The notes under the pieces are model-generated. The model was not told the origin of the DNA, did not search any database, and saw only the letters and a list, made by a program, of their open reading frames with translations. The translations under genes were made by a program, and so were the position numbers. From positions 1 to 37,730 of the forward strand of contig JBFYLO010000002.1 in assembly GCA_041305385.1 (NCBI GenBank): 37,730 nucleotides of DNA, read 5' to 3'. How positions within the stretch are numbered: position 1 is the stretch's first letter; each line of letters begins with the position of its first letter. The stretch comes from JAKAKT01 sp041305385. GTDB taxonomy: Archaea > Micrarchaeota > Micrarchaeia > Burarchaeales > JAKAKT01. Positions 30,880 to 37,730 of the stretch are shown one piece after another.

Positions 30880-32021
30880 TTTTTCCTGCAAATCTCCTTT
30901 GCGATTTCTTCCCCTTTCCCTTCGCTCAGCTGGTCAAAGAGAATTTCGGCCTTCTCAACAGGCCCCTTCGCCTCAGCCAATTTCTTCTTCAGAATCTCAA
31001 GCCCCATCTCCCGGATTGAGAGCTTCTTCCCCCGAATGTCCCTCAAGAGCTCAAGGGATTTCGCGATGGCCTGCTCCTCCAGCTCGATGTCGATTGAGAC
31101 GAATGCCTTTTCAGAGAATTCATTTTCAATTTTTCCAATATCGCCCGGCTTCAGGCCCTTGGCAAGCGTCCCGGTAATCTTTATCTTAACTATCGGTTTC
31201 TTCCCAGCCAAAGTAAAGTCCCCGACCGTCTCCCTTATCTTTTTCCTCACTTCCTCCCCGCCAGCCCCCGAGAGCGCAAGTTCCTTGAAGAAGAAAGGCC
31301 TTGAGTCGATTTCAACGAATTCGCGCTTTCCTGTTTTAGTATCGAAAATTACGAATCCCTTCCCCCCAGCCTCTTCCTTCCTCATCTGAGTCACAACGGT
31401 GCTCCCCGGGACTATGAGCTCGCCTGCCCCGACTTTCTCGAAATGGCTCCTGTGCATGTGCCCGCAGGCGTAAACATCAAAGCCAGGGGGCAGGTCCCCG
31501 AGCGCAAGCATCTCCCCTTTCCCGGGAATGAGCTCCTCAATGGACTGGTGGAAAACCAGAATATTGAGTGCATCGGGCTCAGGCTTGAACCCAGCTGCCC
31601 TCATGGCAGCAGCTGCGAATTCCTCGGGCACTCCGCCGAGCCCCTGAACTGCAACTCTTTCTCCCTCGAGCGCAAAAACCGCTTTCGTGTTGTGCACGTT
31701 CTTCCAGAGCCCCGCAGCCTCAATCATCTGTATCGCGTTCACCGAATCCTTCTGCCTCCTCTCGTGGGTTCCGTGTATTGCGAGGACAGGAATCCCCTCC
31801 CCGCGGGCCTTCCATTCCTTCCTCTTGGCAATCCCGAAAATCCTGAGAGCCCTCTCAATCACCTCGAGTCTCGGGGTCTTCGTGTCGAATATGTCCCCAA
31901 CCAGGATAACCAGGTCCGAAACCTCGCAGGCTTTTGAGAAGGCGGCCTCTGCCTGGGCGAAGGAGTCCTCGTAAAAGCGCGGATAGCCCAAGTGGAAATC
32001 CCCCAGAATTGCAATTTTCAT
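30876..32021 (-). CDS. Mre11/SbcD-like nuclease of the calcineurin phosphoesterase fold
   Basis: 381 residues from the ATG at 32021, which starts MKIAILGDFHLGYPRFYEDSF; a longer in-frame start would read through the TATA box. Metal motifs: GDFHLG (Asp8, His10), LVGDIFDTKTP (Asp43), IHGTHERR (His86), FHQSIEEL (His158), and YACGHMHRSHF (His188, His190). This is the full di-metal set, except that the usual GNH(D/E) reads Gly84-Thr85-His86-Glu87. The C-terminal 150 residues are a capping domain and charged helices as in Mre11. It probably acts in double-strand break processing, but no rad50, herA or nurA gene is next to it. Confidence 0.82.
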   Translation of the reverse strand: MKIAILGDFHLGYPRFYEDSFAQAEAAFSKACEVSDLVILVGDIFDTKTPRLEVIERALRIFGIAKRKEWKARGEGIPVLAIHGTHERRQKDSVNAIQMIEAAGLWKNVHNTKAVFALEGERVAVQGLGGVPEEFAAAAMRAAGFKPEPDALNILVFHQSIEELIPGKGEMLALGDLPPGFDVYACGHMHRSHFEKVGAGELIVPGSTVVTQMRKEEAGGKGFVIFDTKTGKREFVEIDSRPFFFKELALSGAGGEEVRKKIRETVGDFTLAGKKPIVKIKITGTLAKGLKPGDIGKIENEFSEKAFVSIDIELEEQAIAKSLELLRDIRGKKLSIREMGLEILKKKLAEAKGPVEKAEILFDQLSEGKGEEIAKEICRKN

Positions 32022-32033
32022 AATATCCAATAC

Positions 32034-32045
32034 ATATTTAAAAGG
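32034..32045. promoter_or_regulatory. TATA element between the Mre11-like gene and the short membrane peptide
   Basis: ATATTTAAAAGG: on the minus strand it is about 15-25 bases from the Mre11-like ATG; on the plus strand about 25 bases from the GTG at 32065. It probably serves both directions. Confidence 0.45.
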
Positions 32046-32064
32046 CGAAATATTAAAGGTAGTT

Positions 32065-32139
32065 GTGACGGACAAACTCGTATTCACTGCCCTTTGCGTG
32101 GTAGTCATACTCGCGACAGTTTACCTAGTGACGAAGTGA
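32065..32139 (+). CDS. 24-residue single-pass membrane peptide
   Basis: A very short frame: GTG start at 32065 preceded by AAAGGTAG, stop TGA at 32137-32139. The peptide begins MTDKLVFTALC, continues VVVILATVYLVTK, and is one hydrophobic helix flanked by Lys4 and the C-terminal Lys24. It starts about 25 bases after a TATA box and ends four bases before the GTG of the EamA-like gene, so the two are probably translated together. It may be a small partner of that transporter, a leader peptide, or chance. Conservation in relatives would settle it. Confidence 0.55.
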   Translation: MTDKLVFTALCVVVILATVYLVTK

Positions 32140-32143
32140 TTTT

Positions 32144-32563
32144 GTGGAAACCTGGCAGATTGCGGCCCTCGCCGCTGTGTTTTTCCTGGCAGCCTACGCA
32201 ATCGCCGTAAAATACTTTTTCAACTCGAAATATGACTGGCGGGCCTTCATTCCGCTTCTGCTCGTGACTGCCCTTGCCCTGTCCGCATATTTCATCTATT
32301 CCGGGGCGCAGGCGCAGGTGAAGGCGGATTCCTACACGTTTGCAATCGTTCTCGGCATAATCTTCTGCCTCTCGACAGTCGCTTCATTCATAGCAATGAA
32401 GGACGGGCCGGTCAGCGTGGTCGTCCCAATTTTCAGCATGAACCTCATACTCGTGGCAGTGGGGGGTGCGATTCTGTTCGGGGAGCAGATTACGGGTTAC
32501 AAGCTTGCGGGGATTTTCCTCGGGCTCATCTCCCTAGTTCTGCTTACAATAGAAACTAAATAG
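32144..32563 (+). CDS. EamA-like small multidrug/metabolite transporter half-unit
   Basis: 139 residues from a GTG, with about five membrane helices: WQIAALAAVFFLAAYAIAVKYFF, FIPLLLVTALALSAYFIY, YTFAIVLGIIFCLSTVASFIA, VSVVVPIFSMNLILVAVGGAILFG and LAGIFLGLISLVLLTIE. KDGPVSVVVPIFSMNLILVAVGGAILFGEQITGYKLAGIFLGL is the familiar end of one EamA domain (single-unit DMT superfamily), so the protein must pair with itself or another unit. The substrate is unknown. It follows the 24-residue peptide and is followed eight bases later by the 96-residue gene. Confidence 0.82.
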   Translation: METWQIAALAAVFFLAAYAIAVKYFFNSKYDWRAFIPLLLVTALALSAYFIYSGAQAQVKADSYTFAIVLGIIFCLSTVASFIAMKDGPVSVVVPIFSMNLILVAVGGAILFGEQITGYKLAGIFLGLISLVLLTIETK

Positions 32564-32571
32564 GTGGTCAT

Positions 32572-32862
32572 GTGGTTGTTGGAGACATAAGGGAGACATT
32601 CTGCATATATTCTGACAGCATAGGGAACGAAATGGGAACAATAGCAATAGGAGACTCAGGGATTGCAGTAAAGCTCTCTTCCGGTGAGAACTACGTCGTC
32701 CCATACGATTACGTCTCCTCACTGGAACTGGTCGGCGAAATGACGCTCGGTAAAGTCAAGGCAGTGCTCGTCTTCAGCGACGTGATGGGGGACAAGCATG
32801 AGCTTGTTTTCATGGCCCCGGACATGAAGCTCGCAGAGCTCAGGAAGGCATGCGGGAAGTAG
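32572..32862 (+). CDS. Small beta-rich protein of unknown function
   Basis: 96 residues from a GTG preceded by TAGGTGG; the overlapping ATG at 32570 leads to a stop within seven codons. I do not recognise the family. Alternating strands (TFCIYSDSIG, MGTIAIGDSGIAVKLSSG, NYVVPYDYVSSLELVG, VKAVLVFSDV, KHELVFMAP) followed by a C-terminal helix (MKLAELRKACG) give a PH-like layout; this is only a pattern reading. Its stop is one base from the stop of the convergent scpB. Confidence 0.65.
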   Translation: MVVGDIRETFCIYSDSIGNEMGTIAIGDSGIAVKLSSGENYVVPYDYVSSLELVGEMTLGKVKAVLVFSDVMGDKHELVFMAPDMKLAELRKACGK

Positions 32863-32863
32863 C

Positions 32864-33319
32864 TCACTCCGAAAAATACTCCTTGAATTTCTTGCTCGTC
32901 TTGAGGGCTTTAGTCCTCCCCTTCTTGTGTGAGTTCAGGAAGCCTTTCGCTTCCAGTTCATGCACTCCCTCGTAAGTGGTGCTGCCGACCATTTTCACCA
33001 GCTTCGACTGCTCGATTCCCTCGTTCTTGGAGATTACCGCAAGCACTTTCAGCGCAGCCTTCCCGATGTCCGCCTCCTTCGCGAGCTGCCCCACAACCAG
33101 CTCATACTCGGGAAGCAGCCTCATCATGTAACCCTCGGGCTCCTCGTAAATTCTTATTGCGCTCCCTCGTTCTTCGTACTCTCTCCTGAGCCCTTCCATC
33201 TGCTCTTTCACGAATCCCACTGCCCCAATGCCGGCTATCTTCGCGAGGTCCTGCACAGTGAGTGCCTTCGAGCTCATGAACAGGGCGGCTTCAATTATTC
33301 TTTTTGGGTCTTTTTCCAT
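32864..33319 (-). CDS. scpB: Segregation and condensation protein ScpB
   Basis: 151 residues, shorter than many bacterial ScpB. Two winged-helix units are visible: DPKRIIEAALFMSSKALTVQDLAKIAGI at the start and KAALKVLAVISKNEGIEQSKLVKMVGSTTYEGVHELEAKGFLN in the second half. The basic tail KKGRTKALKTSKKFKEYF is the usual end. It binds the kleisin ScpA in SMC-ScpAB. The start at 33319 overlaps scpA by 29 bases; I keep it because MEKDPKRIIEAALF is the conserved N-terminus. Confidence 0.9.
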   Translation of the reverse strand: MEKDPKRIIEAALFMSSKALTVQDLAKIAGIGAVGFVKEQMEGLRREYEERGSAIRIYEEPEGYMMRLLPEYELVVGQLAKEADIGKAALKVLAVISKNEGIEQSKLVKMVGSTTYEGVHELEAKGFLNSHKKGRTKALKTSKKFKEYFSE

Positions 33320-33989
33320 GCTTATCCCCCAGAATCGTTATGAATATCTCTCCGAACATCTTCTCCTGCTCGATGTCTATCCTCCTGTCCTGCGCCAGAT
33401 GCAGGAGCGGAAGGAGGACGAAAATCATCTCCTGGGCGGTTTTCTTCTCGAGCAAATCGGAGAACAGGAGGACCCCCTCCGCATCCGCCATGGCCCCGAG
33501 CCTCTCGAGCAGGTCGTTCATCCTCTTCTCGATGTCCTCCTTGGGAATCTCAATCGACATTATCGGTTTAGGGGCGAAGAGCTTTTCCGCCCTTTTCTTC
33601 TGCGCCTCAATCACTTCCGAGAGCGCGCCGATGAGCTCCCCCAGGCTCACCCTCCTCTTTGGCGGGATCCTCGTTCTTAGCGAAAGCATGGGCACCTCAG
33701 TGGGGGCGTGGTCCTCTGAAATGTATGTCTCCTGGTCCGCCTCCTGGAACTCCTCCTCCAGCCTAAGGGTGTCGCTCTTGAACCTCAGGAGAATGGCCGC
33801 AGCGAGTATGATATTCGCAGGCACCCGCAGGTCCATGGACTGGAGGTCCCGAATCTTGTCCATGTATTTTTCAGTGACCTCAGTGATGTCGATGTTCCAG
33901 GGGTCGAGCTTCTCCTCTGCCACAAGGTCCATGAGCATGTCCCGCCAGGTGGGCTGTACCACTAGCTTCTCCAAATCGTTCTCGTTCAT
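33291..33989 (-). CDS. scpA: Segregation and condensation protein ScpA (kleisin)
   Basis: 232 residues. The N-terminal SMC-binding part is typical: WRDMLMDLVAEEKLDPWNIDITEVTEKYMDKI, then LRVPANIILAAAILLRFKSDTLRLEEE. The C-terminal winged helix includes VLLFSDLLEKKTAQEMIFVLLPLLHLAQDRRIDIEQEKMFGEIFITI. The middle region is a variable linker. ScpA closes the ring of the SMC complex that compacts and segregates chromosomes; no smc gene is in the window. A TATA-like TATTTTAACC lies about 30-40 bases upstream, so scpA-scpB is its own unit. Confidence 0.92.
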   Translation of the reverse strand: MNENDLEKLVVQPTWRDMLMDLVAEEKLDPWNIDITEVTEKYMDKIRDLQSMDLRVPANIILAAAILLRFKSDTLRLEEEFQEADQETYISEDHAPTEVPMLSLRTRIPPKRRVSLGELIGALSEVIEAQKKRAEKLFAPKPIMSIEIPKEDIEKRMNDLLERLGAMADAEGVLLFSDLLEKKTAQEMIFVLLPLLHLAQDRRIDIEQEKMFGEIFITILGDKHGKRPKKNN

Positions 33990-34020
33990 ATGGTCGCCTG
34001 CGCCTATTATGGAAAAAGGG

Positions 34021-34030
34021 GGTTAAAATA
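34021..34030 (-). promoter_or_regulatory. TATA-like box for scpA-scpB
   Basis: On the minus strand TATTTTAACC lies about 35 bases ahead of the scpA ATG at 33989, just after the stop of the upstream methyltransferase gene. The following leader has no strong ribosome-binding sequence. Confidence 0.4.
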
Positions 34031-34034
34031 GTTT

Positions 34035-35051
34035 CTACTCCACTTGCACGTCAACGGAAATCTGGTCCACGTGGGGCGCAAATGGCCGGACAGTCCTGAA
34101 GTTCAGGAGTTTTGCCTTTCTCCCAAGAGCCCGGAGTTTTGCAACCACCTCTTCAGCCTTTCCCCTTTCTTCCCCGACTTTTGTGAAAGTGTAAACGTGA
34201 ATCACTGCCCCTTTCTTCGCAGCAACCAGAGCCACGCCGAGGAATTCCTCAGCGCCTCTCGGGAGCGGCATAAGGATTCGGTCCGCCCAGCCGGAGAAAA
34301 GCAGGGGAACGACCTCTTTTACATCCCCGAAGACAGGAGTAATTTTCGTTTCGAGTTTATTCATTTTGATATTCCGAACCATGTACTCGAATGCAGCCGG
34401 GTTCAGCTCAACTGCAGCCAGGATTGCGCCGGGATTTTTCTTCGCAACCACAATGGGGAAAGGCCCGACCCCAGCAAACATAACCAGCACTCGCTCACCG
34501 TCTTTCACAAGTTCCGCAATTCTCTCCCTCTCAAAAGACAACCTTGGGGAAAAATAGACTTTCGCAGGGTCGAGCAGGAAAGAGCACCCGCTCTCCCGAT
34601 AGGTGGTTTCCGTTTTCTTTTTCCCCGCAATCACTTCCAGCTTCCTAACCCTGAATTCCCCTTCCATCGGTCCCTTCTTCATGGCAACTGTCCTGACATT
34701 CCTGTGGACTTCCATCACTGCTTCCCCAATCGCCTTCTTTTTCCTTTCCAGTTCCTCGGGAATCTCGACAATCGCCAGTTCCCCAAGAAGGTCGAAGGAA
34801 GTGACGACAGCCTCTATCTCCCTAGGCTTCAGTTTCCCAGCAAGCGCCTCTTCGAGCGAGTTTGGTTTTTTGTTCAGTTTTTTCAATTTCCTCTCAGCAA
34901 GCCCGAACCCTTTCACTTTTCCTTTCACTGGGAAACAAACAAACTCCCCCGCTGCCTCGGGCCTGTAGTTCCTGTCGAGCAACCCCAGGTCCAGCAGCGC
35001 ATTCTTTACGCCCTGGGCTTTCTTCTTCGGGACTTTTATGCAAGTTGCCAT
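34035..35051 (-). CDS. tRNA (guanine-37-N1)-methyltransferase, Trm5 family
   Basis: 338 residues. It methylates N1 of G37 next to the anticodon, which guards reading frame; in archaea relatives also act in wyosine synthesis. The N-terminal D1/D2 domains are present (CIKVPKKKAQGVKNALLDLGLLDRNYRP; EAVVTSFDLLGELAIVEIPEEL; VRTVAMKKGPMEGEFRVRKLEVIAG). The Rossmann domain shows YFSPRLSFERERIAELV, VLVMFAGVGPFPIVVAK, AAVELNPAAFEYMVRNIKMNKL and ADRILMPLPRGAEEFL; the last is the catalytic-loop region, with MPLP where Methanocaldococcus Trm5 has an NLP-type motif. Trm5a/b/c subtype was not resolved. The gene starts eight bases after the LeuRS stop and is likely co-transcribed. Confidence 0.9.
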   Translation of the reverse strand: MATCIKVPKKKAQGVKNALLDLGLLDRNYRPEAAGEFVCFPVKGKVKGFGLAERKLKKLNKKPNSLEEALAGKLKPREIEAVVTSFDLLGELAIVEIPEELERKKKAIGEAVMEVHRNVRTVAMKKGPMEGEFRVRKLEVIAGKKKTETTYRESGCSFLLDPAKVYFSPRLSFERERIAELVKDGERVLVMFAGVGPFPIVVAKKNPGAILAAVELNPAAFEYMVRNIKMNKLETKITPVFGDVKEVVPLLFSGWADRILMPLPRGAEEFLGVALVAAKKGAVIHVYTFTKVGEERGKAEEVVAKLRALGRKAKLLNFRTVRPFAPHVDQISVDVQVE

Positions 35052-35059
35052 CCAAATCC

Positions 35060-37730
35060 CTATTCAATAAAAATAGCCGGCTTCATGGGCATCGCGTTCC
35101 TGGCTTTCTTTGAATGCGCCTCAGGCGCGACAGTCTCGAAAGCAATTGAGACTTCGCACTTGAACTCGCCTGAGAAATACTCCGTCGCCCTCCGAAGCGA
35201 CCCCAGCTCCTCCTCTCCTTTCACCGCCGCCTTCCCAAGCTCGTTAAGGTTCTTAATGAAGGACTGGAGCACTTTCGAGACCTCGGTTCCCCGCTTCTTC
35301 ATCTCCGGGTCACCCATCGCCACCTTCATCGCAGTGTCGAACCTCTTCGATTCAAAGGCGATTTCCCTGAGCTTCCCCTTCCAATCCTCGGAAACATAAA
35401 TGTAGATGTGCTTGGGGCTCATCCCAGTTATCTTCAGGACCTGCTCGATGTCATCGCGGGTCTGCATCACGAGCCCCTCCGAGAGTTCGGCGCGTTCGTC
35501 TATCCCCGCCTCGTCTGCTTTCGGGAACTGCGCCAGGGAAACGAATCCCTTCCCGCCCATCCTCTCCCACAGCTCCTCTGCGAAGTGCGGGGTGAAGGGT
35601 GCAATCAGGGGAACCCACTTCTCGAAATACCCGAGCGGGACTCCCTTCCCGCCCCTCTTCTCGTGCCACTTCAGGTCGTTGTAAGTGTTGTAAAGAATCT
35701 CCTGCGCAATCGCCCTTAGCTCGAGCCTTTCGTATTGCCCTTCCGCCTCCTTGACTCTCCTGTTCAATCTCGAAAGCAGCCACCTGTCTATGGCCGAGAG
35801 CTCGCCCCCCCTCTTCGCGCCGGCGAGCTTCTCCTCCATGAACCTCAGCCTCGAGATTACCCCGTCGGCCATCGCCTGGTTGAAATCACTGTCTTGGGAC
35901 AGCTCGGCCCCGCTGACAACCGAGAAGCGCACGATGTCCGCCCCGTATCTCCCGATGGCACCCCTCAGTGGCATTATGTTGCCCATGCTCTTGCTCATCT
36001 TGCTTCCTTCCATGGTCACGAATCCGTTGGTCACAATCTGCCTGGGCCAGAGCTCGCGCGGGAATATGGCCACATGGTTGAATATCAGGAACGTCAGGTG
36101 GTTGTGCACGAGGTCGCCGGCCGAGTGCCTCGAATCGAGCGGGTACCAGTAGAGGAATTCCCTCCTCATCTCATCGAGCCGGGGGTTTCCCTTCCCCGTT
36201 CCCTGGAAAATGTAGTCGAACTCCTGTTCCCCGAGCGCCTCGTCCCGCTTGAGCTTGTGCGCAATCGTGTAGAACGCCATGTAGATGGTCGAGTCAGAGA
36301 GCGACTCAATCATCTGCGCCTGGTCAAACGGGAACCTCGTGCCCAATCCGCTCGCCCTGGTGCAAGCCTTCTCTTTGAGCCAGTCTATCACATACAGATA
36401 CTCGGCCCTGGTCTTCTCGGGAATGAGCGACATGGTTGCGAGGCACTCCTTCACAACCTCCTTCCACCCGCGATTCCCATAGTCGATGAACCACTGGTTC
36501 CCGACTGTCCTGACCACGCAGAGCGAGCCGCACCTGCAATAGACCGGACCGTTGATTATCTCGTACATCATGAGGGCCTTCCCTTCACCAACCAGGTCCT
36601 TTCCAACCTTTTCCTTGGCACTGAGCCCGAGTTCGCCCTCGTATTTCCCGACCATCATAACTCCGGTGTGCGCCTCTTTCCTGTAAATCTCCTTGGTCGC
36701 TTCCTCGAGCTTGGGGTCGTTCTGGTTCCTTATCCCCATCCTTTCGGAAATCTCCTTTGCAGGGAATTCCCCGAAGCCCTCAATCCTCAGGACTTGGATG
36801 AGCGGAATTTTCGAGCCCAGGTCCTTCAATGCCATGTAATCGTAGGGCGCATGCGCAGGGACGCTCATGACGACCCCGGAACCGTTTTTCGGGTCAACAA
36901 AGCTCGCGGGAAGAAGCGGGACAGGGGCATCGGTCATCGGGTTCACGCATTCCCCGGTGAGCTCCTTACCGGAAATTTCCCCGGCAATCTCCACCTTGCG
37001 CCCCTGAATCTCGAATTTCCCGGCAGCCTCCCTGGAGATATAGTAAAGCTCCCCGTCAACTCTCGCTTTCACATAGGTTACTTCCGGGTTCACCCAGACA
37101 TTGGTCACTCCGTAAATCGTCTCGGACCGAAATGTCGCAGTCAGCAAGTAGCCGTCCCTGTACTTGAACTTTATGACAACATACTCGCCCAGCTCTGGGT
37201 CGACATCCCCCCGGGTGTCGTGCGAGCCAACTGCGTTGTTGCATTTTGGGCACCAGGGGACGGGGTGCGTGCCCTTCGTTATGTAGCCTTTTTCCTTCAA
37301 TTTCTTGAACTGCCACTCAATGAACGAGTTGAACGATTTGTCGTAAGTATAATACTTCCTGCGCCAGTCAATCGAGAACCCGATTTCTTTCATCCCGGCC
37401 TCAATCTCTTTGGAAAAGTAGGTCACGAGCGGGACAGGTTCGGTCAGGGTTGCTGAAACTTCCCTCGGGATGTGGTAGATTTTTTCGAAAACTTCCAAAA
37501 TCTCCCCGTCCTTGTCCGCGAGCCTCTTCGCCATCCCGAGTATGGGCGTTCCCGTGACATGAAACGCCATGGGGAAGAGCACGTTGTATCCAGTCATTCG
37601 CTTAAACCGGGCATAAATATCAGTCGTAGTGTAAGTCCTCGCGTGGCCTATGTGCTGCGGGCTGTTGGGGTAGGGAAAAGCAGCAGTAAGATAGAATTTC
37701 TTCTGGCTAGACGGGTTAGGCTGGAATGCT
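35060..37730 (-). CDS. leuS: Leucyl-tRNA synthetase, archaeal type, 5' end outside the window
   Basis: Class Ia synthetase charging tRNA-Leu. The first ATG of the frame in the window is at 37597, but the frame stays open to the edge and encodes essential sequence upstream: KKFYLTAAFPYPNSPQHIGHARTY with the HIGH motif at 37643-37654, so the gene is truncated by the window. Downstream are MTGYNVLFPMAFHVTGTPILG, a zinc-type CPKCNN, and the CP1 editing domain (TFRSETIYGVTNVWVNPEV and VVMSVPAHAPYDYMALKDL with the editing Asp). KMSKS is present as GSKMSKSMGN. The anticodon-binding and C-terminal domains follow, ending MKPAIFIE. The layout is archaeal/eukaryotic-type. Start not seen. Confidence 0.95.
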   Translation of the reverse strand, partial: AFQPNPSSQKKFYLTAAFPYPNSPQHIGHARTYTTTDIYARFKRMTGYNVLFPMAFHVTGTPILGMAKRLADKDGEILEVFEKIYHIPREVSATLTEPVPLVTYFSKEIEAGMKEIGFSIDWRRKYYTYDKSFNSFIEWQFKKLKEKGYITKGTHPVPWCPKCNNAVGSHDTRGDVDPELGEYVVIKFKYRDGYLLTATFRSETIYGVTNVWVNPEVTYVKARVDGELYYISREAAGKFEIQGRKVEIAGEISGKELTGECVNPMTDAPVPLLPASFVDPKNGSGVVMSVPAHAPYDYMALKDLGSKIPLIQVLRIEGFGEFPAKEISERMGIRNQNDPKLEEATKEIYRKEAHTGVMMVGKYEGELGLSAKEKVGKDLVGEGKALMMYEIINGPVYCRCGSLCVVRTVGNQWFIDYGNRGWKEVVKECLATMSLIPEKTRAEYLYVIDWLKEKACTRASGLGTRFPFDQAQMIESLSDSTIYMAFYTIAHKLKRDEALGEQEFDYIFQGTGKGNPRLDEMRREFLYWYPLDSRHSAGDLVHNHLTFLIFNHVAIFPRELWPRQIVTNGFVTMEGSKMSKSMGNIMPLRGAIGRYGADIVRFSVVSGAELSQDSDFNQAMADGVISRLRFMEEKLAGAKRGGELSAIDRWLLSRLNRRVKEAEGQYERLELRAIAQEILYNTYNDLKWHEKRGGKGVPLGYFEKWVPLIAPFTPHFAEELWERMGGKGFVSLAQFPKADEAGIDERAELSEGLVMQTRDDIEQVLKITGMSPKHIYIYVSEDWKGKLREIAFESKRFDTAMKVAMGDPEMKKRGTEVSKVLQSFIKNLNELGKAAVKGEEELGSLRRATEYFSGEFKCEVSIAFETVAPEAHSKKARNAMPMKPAIFIE

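Noticed and set aside
34044..35399. Long plus-strand frame opposite the Trm5 gene
   Set aside because: It runs opposite well-supported Trm5 and LeuRS coding sequence and has no family features.
35735..37456. Long open frame on the plus strand opposite leuS
   Set aside because: It is antisense to a complete set of LeuRS motifs, its translation is rich in Pro/Arg/His with no recognisable domain, and such long shadow frames are common opposite GC-rich genes.
1..37730. CRISPR arrays, tRNA or rRNA genes
   Set aside because: No regularly spaced repeats or cloverleaf sequences were noticed, and gaps between genes are almost all shorter than 180 bases. This was by eye; tRNAscan-SE and a CRISPR finder would be decisive.

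Overview
The window reads as a near gap-free piece of an archaeal chromosome. Archaeal signs are TATA boxes about 25-30 bases ahead of start codons (many transcripts look leaderless), archaeal-type enzymes (3-dehydroquinate synthase II, DhnA-type class I aldolase, Trm5, archaeal-type LeuRS, a CDC48/VAT ATPase, a KaiC-like ATPase) and PurS/PurQ/PurL as separate subunits. Most genes are moderately GC-rich and start with ATG, GTG or occasionally TTG. The mix of compact euryarchaeal-type genes with ScpA/ScpB and a BofA-like protein would fit a Diapherotrites/Micrarchaeota-like or related lineage, but I cannot fix the taxon from sequence alone. I saw no tRNA, rRNA, CRISPR array, integrase or transposase.

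Layout. 1-4000: end of a GT4 glycosyltransferase, a tiny LysW-like zinc ribbon, a coiled-coil protein, a PPC/DUF296 protein with a Gly-rich membrane protein, and a GNAT acetyltransferase. 4019-4065: first copy of a two-hairpin element. 4100-10050: three unrecognised or composite genes, dominated by a 1590-residue protein joining a transglutaminase-like site, TPRs and a kinase-like C-terminus. 10080-17680: central carbon and precursor metabolism (PfkB kinase, FBP aldolase, class I FBPase, DHQ synthase II, dihydroorotase), interrupted by an AT-rich membrane protein gene and an AbiE-like toxin-antitoxin pair with a probable operator. 17680-19240: a secreted, membrane-anchored CARDB-repeat surface protein. 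19337-19383: second copy of the two-hairpin element, just ahead of purS. 19404-27420: de novo purine synthesis (purS-purQ-purL-purF, then purD, then purM after a MidA-like methyltransferase). 27430-32860: flavin reductase-like protein, CDC48 ATPase, KaiC-like ATPase, Mre11-like nuclease, a 24-residue membrane peptide, an EamA-like half-transporter and a small beta-rich protein. 32860-37730: ScpB, ScpA, Trm5 and LeuRS (5' end outside the window), all on the minus strand.

How the genes work together. PurF starts the purine pathway from PRPP, PurD makes GAR, PurS/Q/L make FGAM and PurM makes AIR; purC, purE, purB, purN/purT and IMP-forming genes are not here. PfkB, aldolase and FBPase cover the fructose-phosphate node in both directions. 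DHQ synthase II and dihydroorotase sit in one operon and feed aromatic amino acids and pyrimidines. ScpA/ScpB are the kleisin and its partner for an SMC encoded elsewhere.

The best candidates for something undescribed are the paired-hairpin element at 4019 and 19337 (same 47-base layout, with compensating changes in the second stem), the 1590-residue composite protein and its neighbours, the LysW-like protein that has lost the usual C-terminal glutamate, and the 24-residue membrane peptide ahead of the EamA-like gene. All coordinates and motif positions were read by eye; no homology search was run.
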